A stretch of 64,000 bases of DNA, taken from JAEUOS01 sp965279115 (lineage in GTDB: Bacteria; Pseudomonadota; Gammaproteobacteria; Burkholderiales; JAEUOS01). Below are positions 18,701-27,071 of the stretch, piece after piece. The position numbers and the translations under genes are program-made. Each line of letters begins with the position of its first letter. Position 1 is the stretch's first letter. The notes under the pieces were generated by a model that searched no databases, was not told where the DNA came from, and worked only from the letters and a program-made list of their open reading frames with translations. The stretch is from assembly GCA_965279115.1 (NCBI GenBank), contig OZ257137.1:806001-870000 (forward strand), read 5' to 3'.

Positions 18701-21700
18701 CGCGTCAAAATCGAGATCGAGTGCAGCGCCCGCCGACAGCGCCTCGCCTGCGGATTCAGGCGCGGCCTCCGTCGCAAATGTCGATCCGAATTCAGGTACA
18801 TCCGCAGTCTCGCGCCCCATCTGCAGGTCAGGCGGAATGGCGGGCAGCTCGGCGACCTCAGCCGGCTCTTCGGACGAAAAGTCGAAATCAACTGCCGAAA
18901 CACCTTCCGACGACGCAGGCCCAGAATGATCTGCCGGCGGTTGTTTAGGGTTCGTGTCGATCGCGGCGATATCCAACGCCGCCTCGTCGGGATCCGGTAC
19001 GTTCGCTTCCTCGCCCGCCGCAGCTTCGAACGGGGCCGTGGATTCCATGTCCCCGGATGCAGCCACCCACTCGAGGCGCAATTGCTCCAGGAGCACCTCC
19101 AATGGTTCCACCGGTGGCGGTTCGCGCAACTGGCGTACGGCGGAAACCAGCGCTTCAATCGCCGCGACCGCATCGGCCAGCAGCGTGAGTGCATCCTTGT
19201 CTGGCGCGATGAAACCGGCTCTTGCGACAAGCACGGCGCGTTCAAATGCGCGCGCCAGTTCATGCAAACGCCGAAAGCTGACGGTCCCGGCGATTCCCGC
19301 AAGCGTGTGCGAAGACCGTACCAGCGCCTCGCTCGGCGGCTGCGGCTCGGTAACCAGCGCCAACAATTCGCGCCGCATCACATCGAGGTGGCTGCCGGCC
19401 TCGTCGACGAAGATCCCGTAAAGACTGGGGCTCATGCGCATGTCACCGATGACAATGCTGTGCTCCCGGGCACTGTCGGCCGCGAGTTCTGCGGGTATCG
19501 GATCGACCACATCGTCCGTTGCCACCGAAGTCACGAGCTCGAAAGCCTGTCCTTCACGCAGTCGTTCGCACGCGGCGATCAACGGGCTTCCATCTGCTCC
19601 CGATACGCCGGTTGCAGAGAGATCCGTGATCCAGCGCGTAAACAGCTGCCGCGCCGCCTCAATCATCGCGTGCAGGTCGGCATTGGCGTTCCGGCCTTCC
19701 TGCAGCCAAAGGTTCATCACCTGCTCTACTGCCCAGGCGGCCTCTCCAAAGCGCGCAAGGCCCACCATCCGGCCACTGCCCTTGAGGGTATGGAAACCAC
19801 GCCGGATCGTCGAAAGTATTTCGCGGTTCGTCGGCTCGACCAGGCTTAGCGCAAGCTGTTCGGCTATCGTGCCAAGTACCTCGTTGGCTTCTTCAAGGAA
19901 AATCGCCAGAAGTTCCGCATCGACGATCTCGTCGGAAGATTGCGCAAGTGCCCGGGTTTCCTCGGATGGCGCTGGCAGATCTTCACCAGGTGCGTCAGGT
20001 GCGACACCCGCCATCGCCTGGTCGATTTCGGCAAGCGCCGGCGCCGAAGCCTGGTCAAGCAGCTCGAGGGCGCGGCCCGCGCTTTGCTGCAGGCCCCGCT
20101 CATCAACCAGGTCCGCATCCTGGACGATCGCCTCAAGATTGGCCTTCAATTCCGCGGCCAGGACACTGTCGCCAGGCTTGTCCCGCCAGGCTTCGTAAAG
20201 GGTCTGGGCGTCGCGGCGTTGCGCCGCCAGTTCATCCTCGACGCTCGCCGTCTGCGCCGTTGGCGGCGCGTCCGCCGCATCGCCATCGAGCAAGAAGTCC
20301 ACCTCGGCCTGCGGCGCGGCCATCTGCATGGTGTCATCGTCCGGCACGCGCGCACGACGCGGCGCCACCGGTTCCATGAACGTGTCGAACTCGGCCGGGC
20401 CGTGCTGCAGGGCTTCGACGAAAAAGCCCAATGCACTCATCGACCTTGCTACCTTCTCGAAATCGGCGGCGTCTGCGGAATAGTCGTCGGCAGCGAAACG
20501 GGCTATTTCCGCGCGGCATTCGGCGAGCACCTCCACCGCCCGCTCGGCGCCGAGCATCGACAGCGCGCCGGAAACCTGGCGCATTTGTCCCTCAAGCGCC
20601 GGCAAATCGCCGCGCTTGCCGGTGTCACGAAAAAACCCGTCCAGCACCGATTCGATGGTCGAAAGATTGCTGCTGATTTCGGCCACGACCTGGGCCATTA
20701 CCATCCGTTCCTGCGCCTTGCGCGACATCTCGTCGAGTACCGGCGGCGGCACTTCCGGAACCTGGCCGGAAAGACACGCGCTCAGCCTCGAGCCCATCGC
20801 CATGACTTGCTGGGGAAATTCCGGCGAAAGTCGCGCGAAACTGTCTACCGCATGCTCGGCGAGCAGCAAAGCCGTCGCCAGTTCCAGGGCGATGCTTTCG
20901 GTCACGTTGCCCGGTTTGTCCGCCAAGTGCACGGCAACCGATGCGATGGCGCTGGCAAGAATGGAAAAATCCGGGTTTCCAAGCGCCGCGCCGCTTTCGC
21001 GCAGGCGTTCAGCCTGTTCGACGAACCCGCCCAGCTCATGCGACTGGCCCGAGGAAAAGCGGTTCCACTTGTCCTTTGCCGCACCGATGATCTCGCGCAA
21101 CAGGCGCAAGTCGCCCTCATGGCGCTGCATGTCGCGGCGAGCGTCGTCTTCGGCCGGAATCGCGCGCTCCAGCGCGTAGACACGCCGAATCTCCTGCACT
21201 TGCGCACTCTGCACCCGGCTGCGTGCGACGAAGTACAGGGTGTCGCGCAACAAGCGCTCCGCAACGCTTTGCGATCCCTCCATCAACCGCTTCATCTGCA
21301 GGTCGATCCGGGCGCACAAACGCTTGGCCTCAAGCCCCGCCTGTGCGCCAACGGCGACCAGAGTTTCGGTGAAGCCGATCGTTACCCACCAGAAGGCGCG
21401 ATGCTGCGCCATCGCCTGGGTACGTTCAATGGCGCGTACAGCCTCGGTCATTTCACGCAGTGCCGCGTTGTCCGCGGCGTTGCGCAGCCATCGCAAGAGG
21501 CCCGCCTGGAAGCGCCGCCGCTGCGCCGCCACGTACGCGATGATGTCGGCCGGCACCTCCTGCGGCTCACGTCGCGGCGGCCGCGGCGACAAATCAGGGA
21601 AGAACAGGTCCGATTCGAGAATCCGATCGGCCCCGCGCGCGGCCATCACATCCTTGTAGGCCGGATACAACCGAACCGGCTGGTGGGGCGCGCCTTCGAC

Positions 21701-22024
21701 AAGGTCATCGAGATAGGTTGTCAACGCCTTGAACGCTGCGGCCAGATTCGCCGCCACCCCGGCGTTCATCGCCACACCGCCAGCTTCGAGGGCATCGATC
21801 AGGCGTTCGCACTCCTCGGTCAGGCGGGTGACGCCGTCAAGACCCACGATCTCGAGCGCGCCATGCGCCTGGTGCAGATGGGTCTTGCAGAACCTGAGTT
21901 GCGTCGAGTCGAGCGGATTTTCGGCAAAGGCCGTGATCGCCTCGGTCGCGCGCGCCAGGGCCTGCTCGATCTCGCCCTTGACCCACGTAAGCGGGCCTAT
22001 GTCGAATTCTTCAGGCGCGCTCAT
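15743..22024 (-). CDS. pilL: Type IV pilus chemosensory hybrid histidine kinase PilL/ChpA
   Basis: A very large 2093-residue CheA-like kinase. Histidine phosphotransfer-type segments appear near residues 50 (HQAHGALEIVG), 743 (HTLKGSGRMVG), 905 (HTLAGIAG) and 1349 (HTLKGSARMAG). An Ala/Asp/Glu/Pro-rich linker spans about 980-1320. The CheA core follows: dimer region near 1490, ATPase N-box LVRNAIAHGIEA near 1670, GRGVGMDVV glycine box, a CheW-like domain from about 1810 and a C-terminal receiver (phospho-Asp in LLVDIEMP near 2018). It controls pilus extension and cAMP or motility through PilG and PilH. It is last in the pilGHIJL operon. Confidence 0.95.
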   Translation of the reverse strand: MSAPEEFDIGPLTWVKGEIEQALARATEAITAFAENPLDSTQLRFCKTHLHQAHGALEIVGLDGVTRLTEECERLIDALEAGGVAMNAGVAANLAAAFKALTTYLDDLVEGAPHQPVRLYPAYKDVMAARGADRILESDLFFPDLSPRPPRREPQEVPADIIAYVAAQRRRFQAGLLRWLRNAADNAALREMTEAVRAIERTQAMAQHRAFWWVTIGFTETLVAVGAQAGLEAKRLCARIDLQMKRLMEGSQSVAERLLRDTLYFVARSRVQSAQVQEIRRVYALERAIPAEDDARRDMQRHEGDLRLLREIIGAAKDKWNRFSSGQSHELGGFVEQAERLRESGAALGNPDFSILASAIASVAVHLADKPGNVTESIALELATALLLAEHAVDSFARLSPEFPQQVMAMGSRLSACLSGQVPEVPPPVLDEMSRKAQERMVMAQVVAEISSNLSTIESVLDGFFRDTGKRGDLPALEGQMRQVSGALSMLGAERAVEVLAECRAEIARFAADDYSADAADFEKVARSMSALGFFVEALQHGPAEFDTFMEPVAPRRARVPDDDTMQMAAPQAEVDFLLDGDAADAPPTAQTASVEDELAAQRRDAQTLYEAWRDKPGDSVLAAELKANLEAIVQDADLVDERGLQQSAGRALELLDQASAPALAEIDQAMAGVAPDAPGEDLPAPSEETRALAQSSDEIVDAELLAIFLEEANEVLGTIAEQLALSLVEPTNREILSTIRRGFHTLKGSGRMVGLARFGEAAWAVEQVMNLWLQEGRNANADLHAMIEAARQLFTRWITDLSATGVSGADGSPLIAACERLREGQAFELVTSVATDDVVDPIPAELAADSAREHSIVIGDMRMSPSLYGIFVDEAGSHLDVMRRELLALVTEPQPPSEALVRSSHTLAGIAGTVSFRRLHELARAFERAVLVARAGFIAPDKDALTLLADAVAAIEALVSAVRQLREPPPVEPLEVLLEQLRLEWVAASGDMESTAPFEAAAGEEANVPDPDEAALDIAAIDTNPKQPPADHSGPASSEGVSAVDFDFSSEEPAEVAELPAIPPDLQMGRETADVPEFGSTFATEAAPESAGEALSAGAALDLDFDAPADAGHVASDAAFDEITAPWVADSEALAAGEPAEVTQAASPVDFDIDGTLDGGLDLALGDDDAVFDVVGEVPVAEPSGVEEQQPLDRVAVGAEQAGGAIPEEPHVDPPIAVVSEDALEARVPVPEAMAISAVPLVAALTGSLPVEANTRLVEEQGLPTPAAHPSIPADSDALSSAQLLARGFDPAERLLERIQDEIDPQLLPIFLEEAAELVPLLGQQLRSWEAAPADAGNSQGLQRTLHTLKGSARMAGAMAIGQVTHSMESRVESALGLPAIPPAIIDGLVASYDRVNALLDGLRDSTAAAGETPSLAASGDEQAVSGTIADVAAPPQGAGADMPADAPVFAPEPETASMRHAVQAPAFTAPATALSDEPKRALLRVRSDLVDRLVNEAGEVAIARSRIEGEMRGLKSGLKELTESVVRLRNQLREIEIAAESQMQSRQREAEEKDETFDPLEFDRFTRFQEITRMMAESVNDVATVQQSLLKSVDDADLAILAQARLNRDLQGDLMRVRMVPFNNISERLYRVVRQTAKEARKRANLDISGVQTEIDRSVLERMSGPFEHLVRNAIAHGIEAPADRAAAGKNEIGQIHLSARQEGNEFFLAFEDDGQGLDLPKIRARAVAAGLAREDDALTDSQIADFIFMPGFSTADSVSEFAGRGVGMDVVRAEVAALGGRIDIESTPGKGTRFGIALPLTLAVTQVVLVRVGTQMYAIPSVMVEQVRQTRSEDLAAAYASQTVNWQDREYPLFYLPRLLGDSKSRAQAQRLSPVLLVRSGTQRAAIHVDELAGNQEVVVKNIGPQLSRVIGIAGATVLGNGRIVLILNPVPLALQNLASGATRAGPEGDAGGEGESSPGADRAAPTVMVVDDSLTVRKITSRLLQRENYEVLTARDGVDALEQLQAVRPDILLVDIEMPRMDGFDLTRNVRADAALKHIPIIMITSRTAEKHRKYAMEVGVNMFLGKPYQEEELLDGIASLLRHAEAVP

Positions 22025-22079
22025 TGGCTACCGGATCCGCAAATGTGGAATTCTGGACGGATGGCTAGGTCGGGCTGTC

Positions 22080-24221
22080 TCATGCCACCCTGAATCCGGA
22101 CACCGACGATTTGAGTTCCTGCGCTAGGTCAGCCAGTTGACGCACCGACTCCGCAGTCTGGCGCGTGCCATCCGACGTGCGCTCATTCACGCGCAGCATT
22201 TCCTCCATGTTCCGCGCGACCACCTGCGCCGATTCGGCCTGCGTCGACGTGGTTACGGAAATGCCTTCGATGAGCTCCGAAAGGCTGCGCGATACCCGTC
22301 CGATCTCGGTAAGCGCCTGACCGGCAGCGTCGGAAAGATGGGCTCCCTCAACCACACCTTGGGTTGATTTTTCCATCGCGGAAACGGCATCCTGGGTGTC
22401 GGTCTGAATGGTCTTGACGATCGCCCCGATCTGCTTGGTTGCCTCGGCGGATCGCTCGGCGAGCCGCTGCACCTCCTCGGCCACCACGGTGAATCCGCGC
22501 CCGGCCTCACCGGCCGAGGCCGCCTGTATGGCCGCGTTCAACGCCAGTACGTTGGTCTGCTCGGTAATGTCGGAGATCAGTTCAACGATTTCCCCGATCT
22601 CCTGCGACGACTCCCCGAGGCGCTTGATGCGCTTGGAAGTCTCCTGTATCTGTTCGCGAATCTCGTTCATGCCGGCGATTGAGTTCTGCACCGCACTCAT
22701 GCCCTTTTCAGTCGCGGTCAGCGCCTGGCGCGCAACATCGGCGCTTTCGCGGGCACCGCGCGAGACTTCACCGATATCCTCTGCCATTCGCAAGACCGAT
22801 GCGCCGGTCTGGCGAATTTCCCCGGACTGCCGTTCCTGCGCCGTAAGCAGTTCGGCGGAGGTTTGCTGTGCCGATTCAGTGGCCAGCGAAACTTCCGCGG
22901 TCGCCTGATTGATCCGCAGCACGACGTTGCGCAATTCCTCGATGGTGAGGTTGACGGAGTCCGCGATGGCGCCGGTGATGTCCTCATTGACAGTCGCCTG
23001 CACGGTCAGATCGCCGTCCGCGACCTCGGCCAGTTCGTTCATCAGGCGCAAAATGGCTGCCTGGTTCTGGCTGTTTACCTGCCGGGCCTCGGTCTCCTCG
23101 TTCACCACCCGCTTGCGCTGTTCCTCCTGGTCACCCCTGTAGACCAGGAACATCAGGCCAAGGGCGGCCAAGGCGATCAGGGTAAAAAGGCCCATCATCG
23201 TGAAATTGAAGGCTCGACCGTCAAGTTCCTTCTGATATCCGGCGGCGAGGGCGGAAAGCGCATCCTTGAGTTTCTCGCTGTCCTGGAAGATTCGCTGTGC
23301 GGATTGCTTGGCATTGACCAGGCGCTGCATGTTGCCAAGGACGCCCGATACCGCCAGCTGGTACGCGGAGAATGCCTTTTCCAGGTCTGCCAGGCGCTCC
23401 TTTTGCTCGCTGTCGGTCGCCGCCGCGAGCCGCAGGGAGTCACTCCCCTTCGAAAGAGCTGTCAGCAGGTCCCGAAAGGTGTTGGTGTCCTTGCCAAGCA
23501 GGAACGCCACCTCGGGATCAATCGCCTCCCCGGCCAGGAGGGCATTGGCGTTCTTTGCCATGCGCTGGGTCAGCATCACGAGTTGGGCGCTGGCGGCGAC
23601 TTCACGCGAATTGGCGCCAGCTGACAGTTTGAGCGACGCAACCTGTTCGGCCAACTCGAGCAACTGCGGATTGTTGGTGTTGATCGAGCGGATCGACGCG
23701 CCCAGCTGGATCAGGTTCTTCTGCTGTTCAAGCACGATCGCGGCATTTTTCTCGGTGTTGGTCCATTCGGACTTGACCGCAGCCAGGAGCGGCTCAACCA
23801 GTGCGGTGGTTTGCAGGCGCTTGTCGCCCTCACCCCCCAGGGCCAGAAGATTGACGGCAATCGCATCGCGGCTTTCACGGAGTTGCACGAATGCCTGTGC
23901 GTTGCCCTGCACTGCATTGGGAACCGCCTTCGCGAGGCGCTGGGAATGCATGAGGCTGTCACCGGTCGTTGCCACACCGCCCGCGTATTGCCCTGCGTCG
24001 CTGACATCCTTTCCCACGATGATCGCGAGGAAAACCAGCGAGGAAACCAGCAACAGCGCCAGGACGGAGTATTGACGCTCGATCGGCAAATGCCCGACCA
24101 GGGGAAGCGGCTTGCGCGTCGCGTCCGCCAACGTCTGCATCACGGTCGCAGAAGCTTCAGCGCCTGCGGGATCAGTGGAAATCGGGCGCTTGCCGCCCGG
24201 TAACTTGAAGCCTAATGCCAT
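22080..24221 (-). CDS. pilJ: Twitching motility methyl-accepting chemotaxis protein PilJ
   Basis: A 713-residue inner-membrane receptor. Membrane helices are near residues 52-70 and 338-358, enclosing a periplasmic sensing region with two PilJ-type repeats. A HAMP-like segment and the cytoplasmic signalling coiled coil follow; the conserved hairpin tip contains EQTNVLALNAAIQAA and GRGFTVVAEEVQRLA. It signals through the CheW-like PilI to the PilL kinase, reporting pilus or surface contact. It lies 55 bases before pilL on the same strand. Confidence 0.95.
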   Translation of the reverse strand: MALGFKLPGGKRPISTDPAGAEASATVMQTLADATRKPLPLVGHLPIERQYSVLALLLVSSLVFLAIIVGKDVSDAGQYAGGVATTGDSLMHSQRLAKAVPNAVQGNAQAFVQLRESRDAIAVNLLALGGEGDKRLQTTALVEPLLAAVKSEWTNTEKNAAIVLEQQKNLIQLGASIRSINTNNPQLLELAEQVASLKLSAGANSREVAASAQLVMLTQRMAKNANALLAGEAIDPEVAFLLGKDTNTFRDLLTALSKGSDSLRLAAATDSEQKERLADLEKAFSAYQLAVSGVLGNMQRLVNAKQSAQRIFQDSEKLKDALSALAAGYQKELDGRAFNFTMMGLFTLIALAALGLMFLVYRGDQEEQRKRVVNEETEARQVNSQNQAAILRLMNELAEVADGDLTVQATVNEDITGAIADSVNLTIEELRNVVLRINQATAEVSLATESAQQTSAELLTAQERQSGEIRQTGASVLRMAEDIGEVSRGARESADVARQALTATEKGMSAVQNSIAGMNEIREQIQETSKRIKRLGESSQEIGEIVELISDITEQTNVLALNAAIQAASAGEAGRGFTVVAEEVQRLAERSAEATKQIGAIVKTIQTDTQDAVSAMEKSTQGVVEGAHLSDAAGQALTEIGRVSRSLSELIEGISVTTSTQAESAQVVARNMEEMLRVNERTSDGTRQTAESVRQLADLAQELKSSVSGFRVA

Positions 24222-24282
24222 GTTGTCTCCTGCGGCCGGCTGAAGCTTCGCGCCATGCGCATGGCTGCCATCCGTTGTACCG

Positions 24283-24795
24283 TCAAATTCCTACATGCAA
24301 AAATTCAGGCATCGCCACCAGACGTGCCAAACTGAGTTCGCGCCAATGCATCCCCGCCTGATCGGTCCAGCTCTCGCCTGCCCACGGCTTGCCGGAAGAC
24401 TCGGCGTCCATGGGCGTGAAATCACGCGGATTACGCAACCCCAGCATGCGTGAAACCAGCAGCGCCGAATTTATGCCGAGGCGCGCATTGACCAACACCA
24501 ACCGGTTTTCCGTCCCGCGAGGCGTGTGCTTGCCGGTCGTGAACGCGGAGAAATCGACCACGCTCACGAGCGTACCCCGGGCATTCGCAAGCCCCGCGTA
24601 CCAGTGGCGGGTCAGGGGTACTGGCGCGATGACAGGCACTGGCATGATTTCGCCCGCCTCGGTGAGATCAATCAACCAGTGTTCGCCGCCGCACTGGACA
24701 CCCAGACGCGCAGCGGAAGCAGGCTCGGCCTTCGCGTTCGAAAGGCGGACCGCAAGATCCTGTTGAAACTGCCTGAGACTGGTACGAGAAGCCAC
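24283..24795 (-). CDS. pilI: CheW-like coupling protein PilI
   Basis: A 170-residue single CheW-domain protein that couples the PilJ receptor to the PilL kinase. Characteristic segments are WLIDLTEAGEIMPVP, WYAGLANARGTLVSVVDFSAF and the glycine-rich turn after it. It lies between pilH and pilJ with short gaps (61 bases to pilJ, 11 to pilH). Sequence similarity within CheW proteins is low, so the call rests on domain type plus cluster position. Confidence 0.92.
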   Translation of the reverse strand: MASRTSLRQFQQDLAVRLSNAKAEPASAARLGVQCGGEHWLIDLTEAGEIMPVPVIAPVPLTRHWYAGLANARGTLVSVVDFSAFTTGKHTPRGTENRLVLVNARLGINSALLVSRMLGLRNPRDFTPMDAESSGKPWAGESWTDQAGMHWRELSLARLVAMPEFLHVGI

Positions 24796-24806
24796 GATAT
24801 CAGGCG

Positions 24807-25172
24807 CTAACCGAGCTCGGCGATCTTCTTGAGGAGTTCATCGCTGTCCACGGGCTTGACCAGGTAGCCTTTGGCGCCCTGCCGGACGCCCCAGATCTTG
24901 TCGGTCTCCTGGTCCTTGGTAGTGCACATGAAAATCGGAATATGCGCGGTCTCGGGCGCGCGGGCGATCTGGCGGGTGGCCTGAAATCCGTTGAGACCCG
25001 GCATGACAACATCCATCAGGATCAGGTCCGGCATTTCGCCACGCGACTTGGCCACCGCCTCCTCGCCATTCTCGGCCGTGATGACCGAATAGCCTTTCTT
25101 GACCAGCAGCTCCTGCAGAAAAAAGCGCTCGGTTGGGCTGTCGTCAACCACCATGATTTTCTTGACCGGCAT
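24807..25172 (-). CDS. pilH: Response regulator PilH
   Basis: A 121-residue stand-alone receiver domain, CheY-like, with acidic pocket MVVDDSPTERF, phospho-acceptor Asp in LILMDVVMPG (near residue 53) and the conserved Lys in YLVKPVD. In the Pil-Chp system PilH opposes or modulates PilG in setting pilus retraction. It sits between pilG and pilI. There is no output domain. Confidence 0.94.
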   Translation of the reverse strand: MPVKKIMVVDDSPTERFFLQELLVKKGYSVITAENGEEAVAKSRGEMPDLILMDVVMPGLNGFQATRQIARAPETAHIPIFMCTTKDQETDKIWGVRQGAKGYLVKPVDSDELLKKIAELG

Positions 25173-25198
25173 TCTGGTATTCCTGGCAATAAGTGCGT

Positions 25199-25594
25199 TC
25201 AGGCCCGTGCGGCGGAGTGCACGCCTACCGTACGTATCAGGCTGTCCTTGGTGAACGGCTTGGTCAGATACTCGTCCGACCCGACCATGCGACCGCGCGC
25301 GCGATCGAAAAGGCCGTCCTTTGATGACAGCATGATCACCGGCGTATCGCAGAAGCGCGCGTTCTTCTTGATCAGGGCGCAGGTCTGGTAGCCATCCAGC
25401 CGCGGCATCATGATGTCGCAGAAAATGACGTCCGGCGCGTGATCCGTGATTTTCGACAAGGCATCGAAGCCATCCTCGGCAAGGATGACCTGGCAGCCCG
25501 CCTGAACCAGAAAGATTTCCGCACTGCGCCGGATGGTGTTGGAGTCGTCGATCACCATCACCTTCACGCCGGCTAGATTCGATGTTTCGGCCAT
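25199..25594 (-). CDS. pilG: Response regulator PilG
   Basis: A 131-residue stand-alone receiver. The acidic pocket is VMVIDDSNTIRRS, the phospho-acceptor Asp lies in VIFCDIMMPRLDG and the Lys in YLTKPF. PilG promotes pilus extension through the PilB motor and adenylate cyclase in studied species. I chose the ATG at 25594 because it has GGAAGGG just upstream on the minus strand; a GTG at 25627 would add 11 unconserved residues. It is first in the pil-chp operon. Confidence 0.94.
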   Translation of the reverse strand: MAETSNLAGVKVMVIDDSNTIRRSAEIFLVQAGCQVILAEDGFDALSKITDHAPDVIFCDIMMPRLDGYQTCALIKKNARFCDTPVIMLSSKDGLFDRARGRMVGSDEYLTKPFTKDSLIRTVGVHSAARA

Positions 25595-25686
25595 CGGCCC
25601 TTCCGCCCCTGGTTCACGCCATTGCACTGCACAACAAGCTCATGCCCCAACTAGCGCCCTGTGCGCGACAGCGCCTTCGACACGCG

Positions 25687-25692
25687 ATTATA
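25687..25692 (-). promoter_or_regulatory. Candidate -10 element of the pil-chp operon
   Basis: TATAAT reads on the minus strand at 25692 to 25687, about 93 bases before the pilG ATG. No convincing -35 hexamer is seen at normal spacing, so this is a weak single-element prediction. Confidence 0.4.
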
Positions 25693-25740
25693 TTACCCTG
25701 CCCAAACCCGTGTTGGCACGTGAAAAACTCACGCGATCCG

Positions 25741-25768
25741 TTTGATTCAAAATGCTTTTTGAATCAAA
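25741..25768. repeat. AT-rich perfect inverted repeat between rubredoxin and pilG
   Basis: TTTGATTCAAAA at 25741-25752 pairs perfectly with TTTTGAATCAAA at 25757-25768 around TGCT. It starts 20 bases past the rubredoxin stop (minus strand) and lies about 50 bases upstream of the candidate pil -10. It has A or T runs outside the stem but no GC core, so it is a poor intrinsic terminator; an operator is equally possible. Confidence 0.6.
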
Positions 25769-25787
25769 AAAACGAGTCTCGAAGCCT

Positions 25788-25964
25788 TCAGATTTCAGTC
25801 ATTTCAAAGTCTTCCTTGCGCGCGCCACATTCGGGACAGGTCCAGTTCATCGGCACATCGGCCCAGCGCGTGCCGGCAGCAATGCCTTCATCAGGCGCTC
25901 CTGCTGCCTCGTCATATATCCACCCGCAAATCAGGCACATCCACGTCTTGAATTCGTTTTCCAT
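25788..25964 (-). CDS. rubA: Rubredoxin
   Basis: A 58-residue iron protein. Two CxxCG knuckles, MCLICGWIYDE and TCPECGARKEDF, bind a single Fe(SCys)4 centre. The short electron carrier is common beside pil-chp and thiD-hemL genes in betaproteobacteria; its partner enzyme here is unknown. The ATG at 25964 is chosen because a longer in-frame opening upstream lies antisense to thiD and is not rubredoxin-like. A second rubredoxin domain occurs in the fused protein at 52114. Confidence 0.95.
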   Translation of the reverse strand: MENEFKTWMCLICGWIYDEAAGAPDEGIAAGTRWADVPMNWTCPECGARKEDFEMTEI

Positions 25965-26063
25965 GAGATCTTGTTGGTTTGAGCGCCACCAGGCCTTTGC
26001 GCGCAGCGGCAAGGGGAAGCCGCAGCGCGCCGCCGTTGCGGCACGCCATCCTGCTTCTAGGAA

Positions 26064-26080
26064 TATCGGCTCTTCCGATA
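26064..26080. repeat. Short inverted repeat between rubredoxin and thiD
   Basis: TATCGG at 26064-26069 pairs with CCGATA at 26075-26080 around CTCTT, in the 216-base gap between divergent rubredoxin and thiD. A TAGAAT at 26079-26084 overlaps its right arm and could be the thiD -10. I see no thiamine-pyrophosphate riboswitch core in this gap. Confidence 0.35.
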
Positions 26081-26180
26081 GAATCTGAATCATAACATTC
26101 AGGTGCGGCGCCGATGACCGGCCATCGCGCCCGATGCCCGCCCCCCTGCCTGCGATAATCGGCGGCACGAACACCATGGC

Positions 26181-27071
26181 ATGACACCCAAATATCCCAC
26201 CCCGCCTCTGGTGCTGACTTTCGCCGGTGCCGACCCCACTGGAGGCGCGGGCATTCAGGCCGACCTGATGACCATCGCCAGCCTGGGATGCCATCCCCTG
26301 TCGGTGATCACCGCGATTACCGTCCAGGACAGCCAGCGCGTGCATGCTGTCAACCCGGTTGATTCCGACTGGCTCGAGGACCAAGCGCGACAGGTGCTCG
26401 AAGACATGACCGTTTCCGCTTTCAAGGTCGGCCTGATAGGCAGTGTCGAGAACGTCGCGGCGATCGCCGAGATCGTCTCGGACTATCCGGATATTCCGTT
26501 GGTGCTCGATCCGGTGCTGGCGGCTGGAAATGGCGATGACCTTGCCAATGAAGAGATCATCGCCGCGATCCGGGAATTGCTGATTCCGCAAACGACGGTG
26601 CTGACCCCGAACAGCATCGAGGTACGCCGGCTGGCCGCCCCCGACTTGGGCGATGACGAGCACCCACTGGCCGATTGCGCCTTCCGCATGCTCGCGCTGG
26701 GTTGCGAGTATGTACTGGTTACCGGCACCCATGAAAACACGTCACAAGTGGTCAACTGGCTTTATGGGCCGGTCGCCGGCGAGGGAACAGATGACGAGGT
26801 CCCTGCCGCGGACATGGAAGGCCGCGTGCCGGTAGGGTTGGTGCGCAGTGATGCCTGGACCCGGCTCTCGGGCAGTTTCCATGGCTCCGGCTGTACGCTT
26901 GCGTCGGCACTGGCGGCGATGCTGGCCAACGGCCAGGATGTCCCCGCCGCCGCGCGCGAAGCCCAGGACTACACCTGGAACACGCTCAAGCACGCTTTCC
27001 GGCCGGGCATGGGGCAGTTCATTCCCGACCGCTTTTTCTGGGCTCGCGGCGGCGATGGAGGCGGCGCATGA
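26181..27071 (+). CDS. thiD: Hydroxymethylpyrimidine/phosphomethylpyrimidine kinase
   Basis: A 296-residue ribokinase-fold enzyme that phosphorylates HMP and HMP-P to HMP-PP for thiamine synthesis. The N-terminal FAGADPTGGAGIQADL motif binds the pyrimidine; the C-terminal GSFHGSGCTLASALAA supplies the anion hole and catalytic Cys. It is somewhat longer than E. coli ThiD (266), with an insertion near residue 195. The stop overlaps thiE (ATGA), giving a compact thiamine pair. Confidence 0.94.
   Translation: MTPKYPTPPLVLTFAGADPTGGAGIQADLMTIASLGCHPLSVITAITVQDSQRVHAVNPVDSDWLEDQARQVLEDMTVSAFKVGLIGSVENVAAIAEIVSDYPDIPLVLDPVLAAGNGDDLANEEIIAAIRELLIPQTTVLTPNSIEVRRLAAPDLGDDEHPLADCAFRMLALGCEYVLVTGTHENTSQVVNWLYGPVAGEGTDDEVPAADMEGRVPVGLVRSDAWTRLSGSFHGSGCTLASALAAMLANGQDVPAAAREAQDYTWNTLKHAFRPGMGQFIPDRFFWARGGDGGGA

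Noticed and set aside
17924..22093. Two very long open frames (about 640 and 720 codons) on the plus strand opposite pilL
   Set aside because: They are antisense to the strongly conserved pilL coding sequence, are rich in Arg/His/Gln low-complexity runs and show no domain. High GC content makes such open antisense frames common.
25715..25735. TGGCACG near 25714 as a sigma-54 promoter
   Set aside because: The -24-like box has no TTGC at the required spacing and no plus-strand gene follows.
25965..26180. Thiamine-pyrophosphate riboswitch before thiD
   Set aside because: I looked for the conserved CUGAGA and ACCUGAUC-type elements and do not see them; only a short inverted repeat is present.
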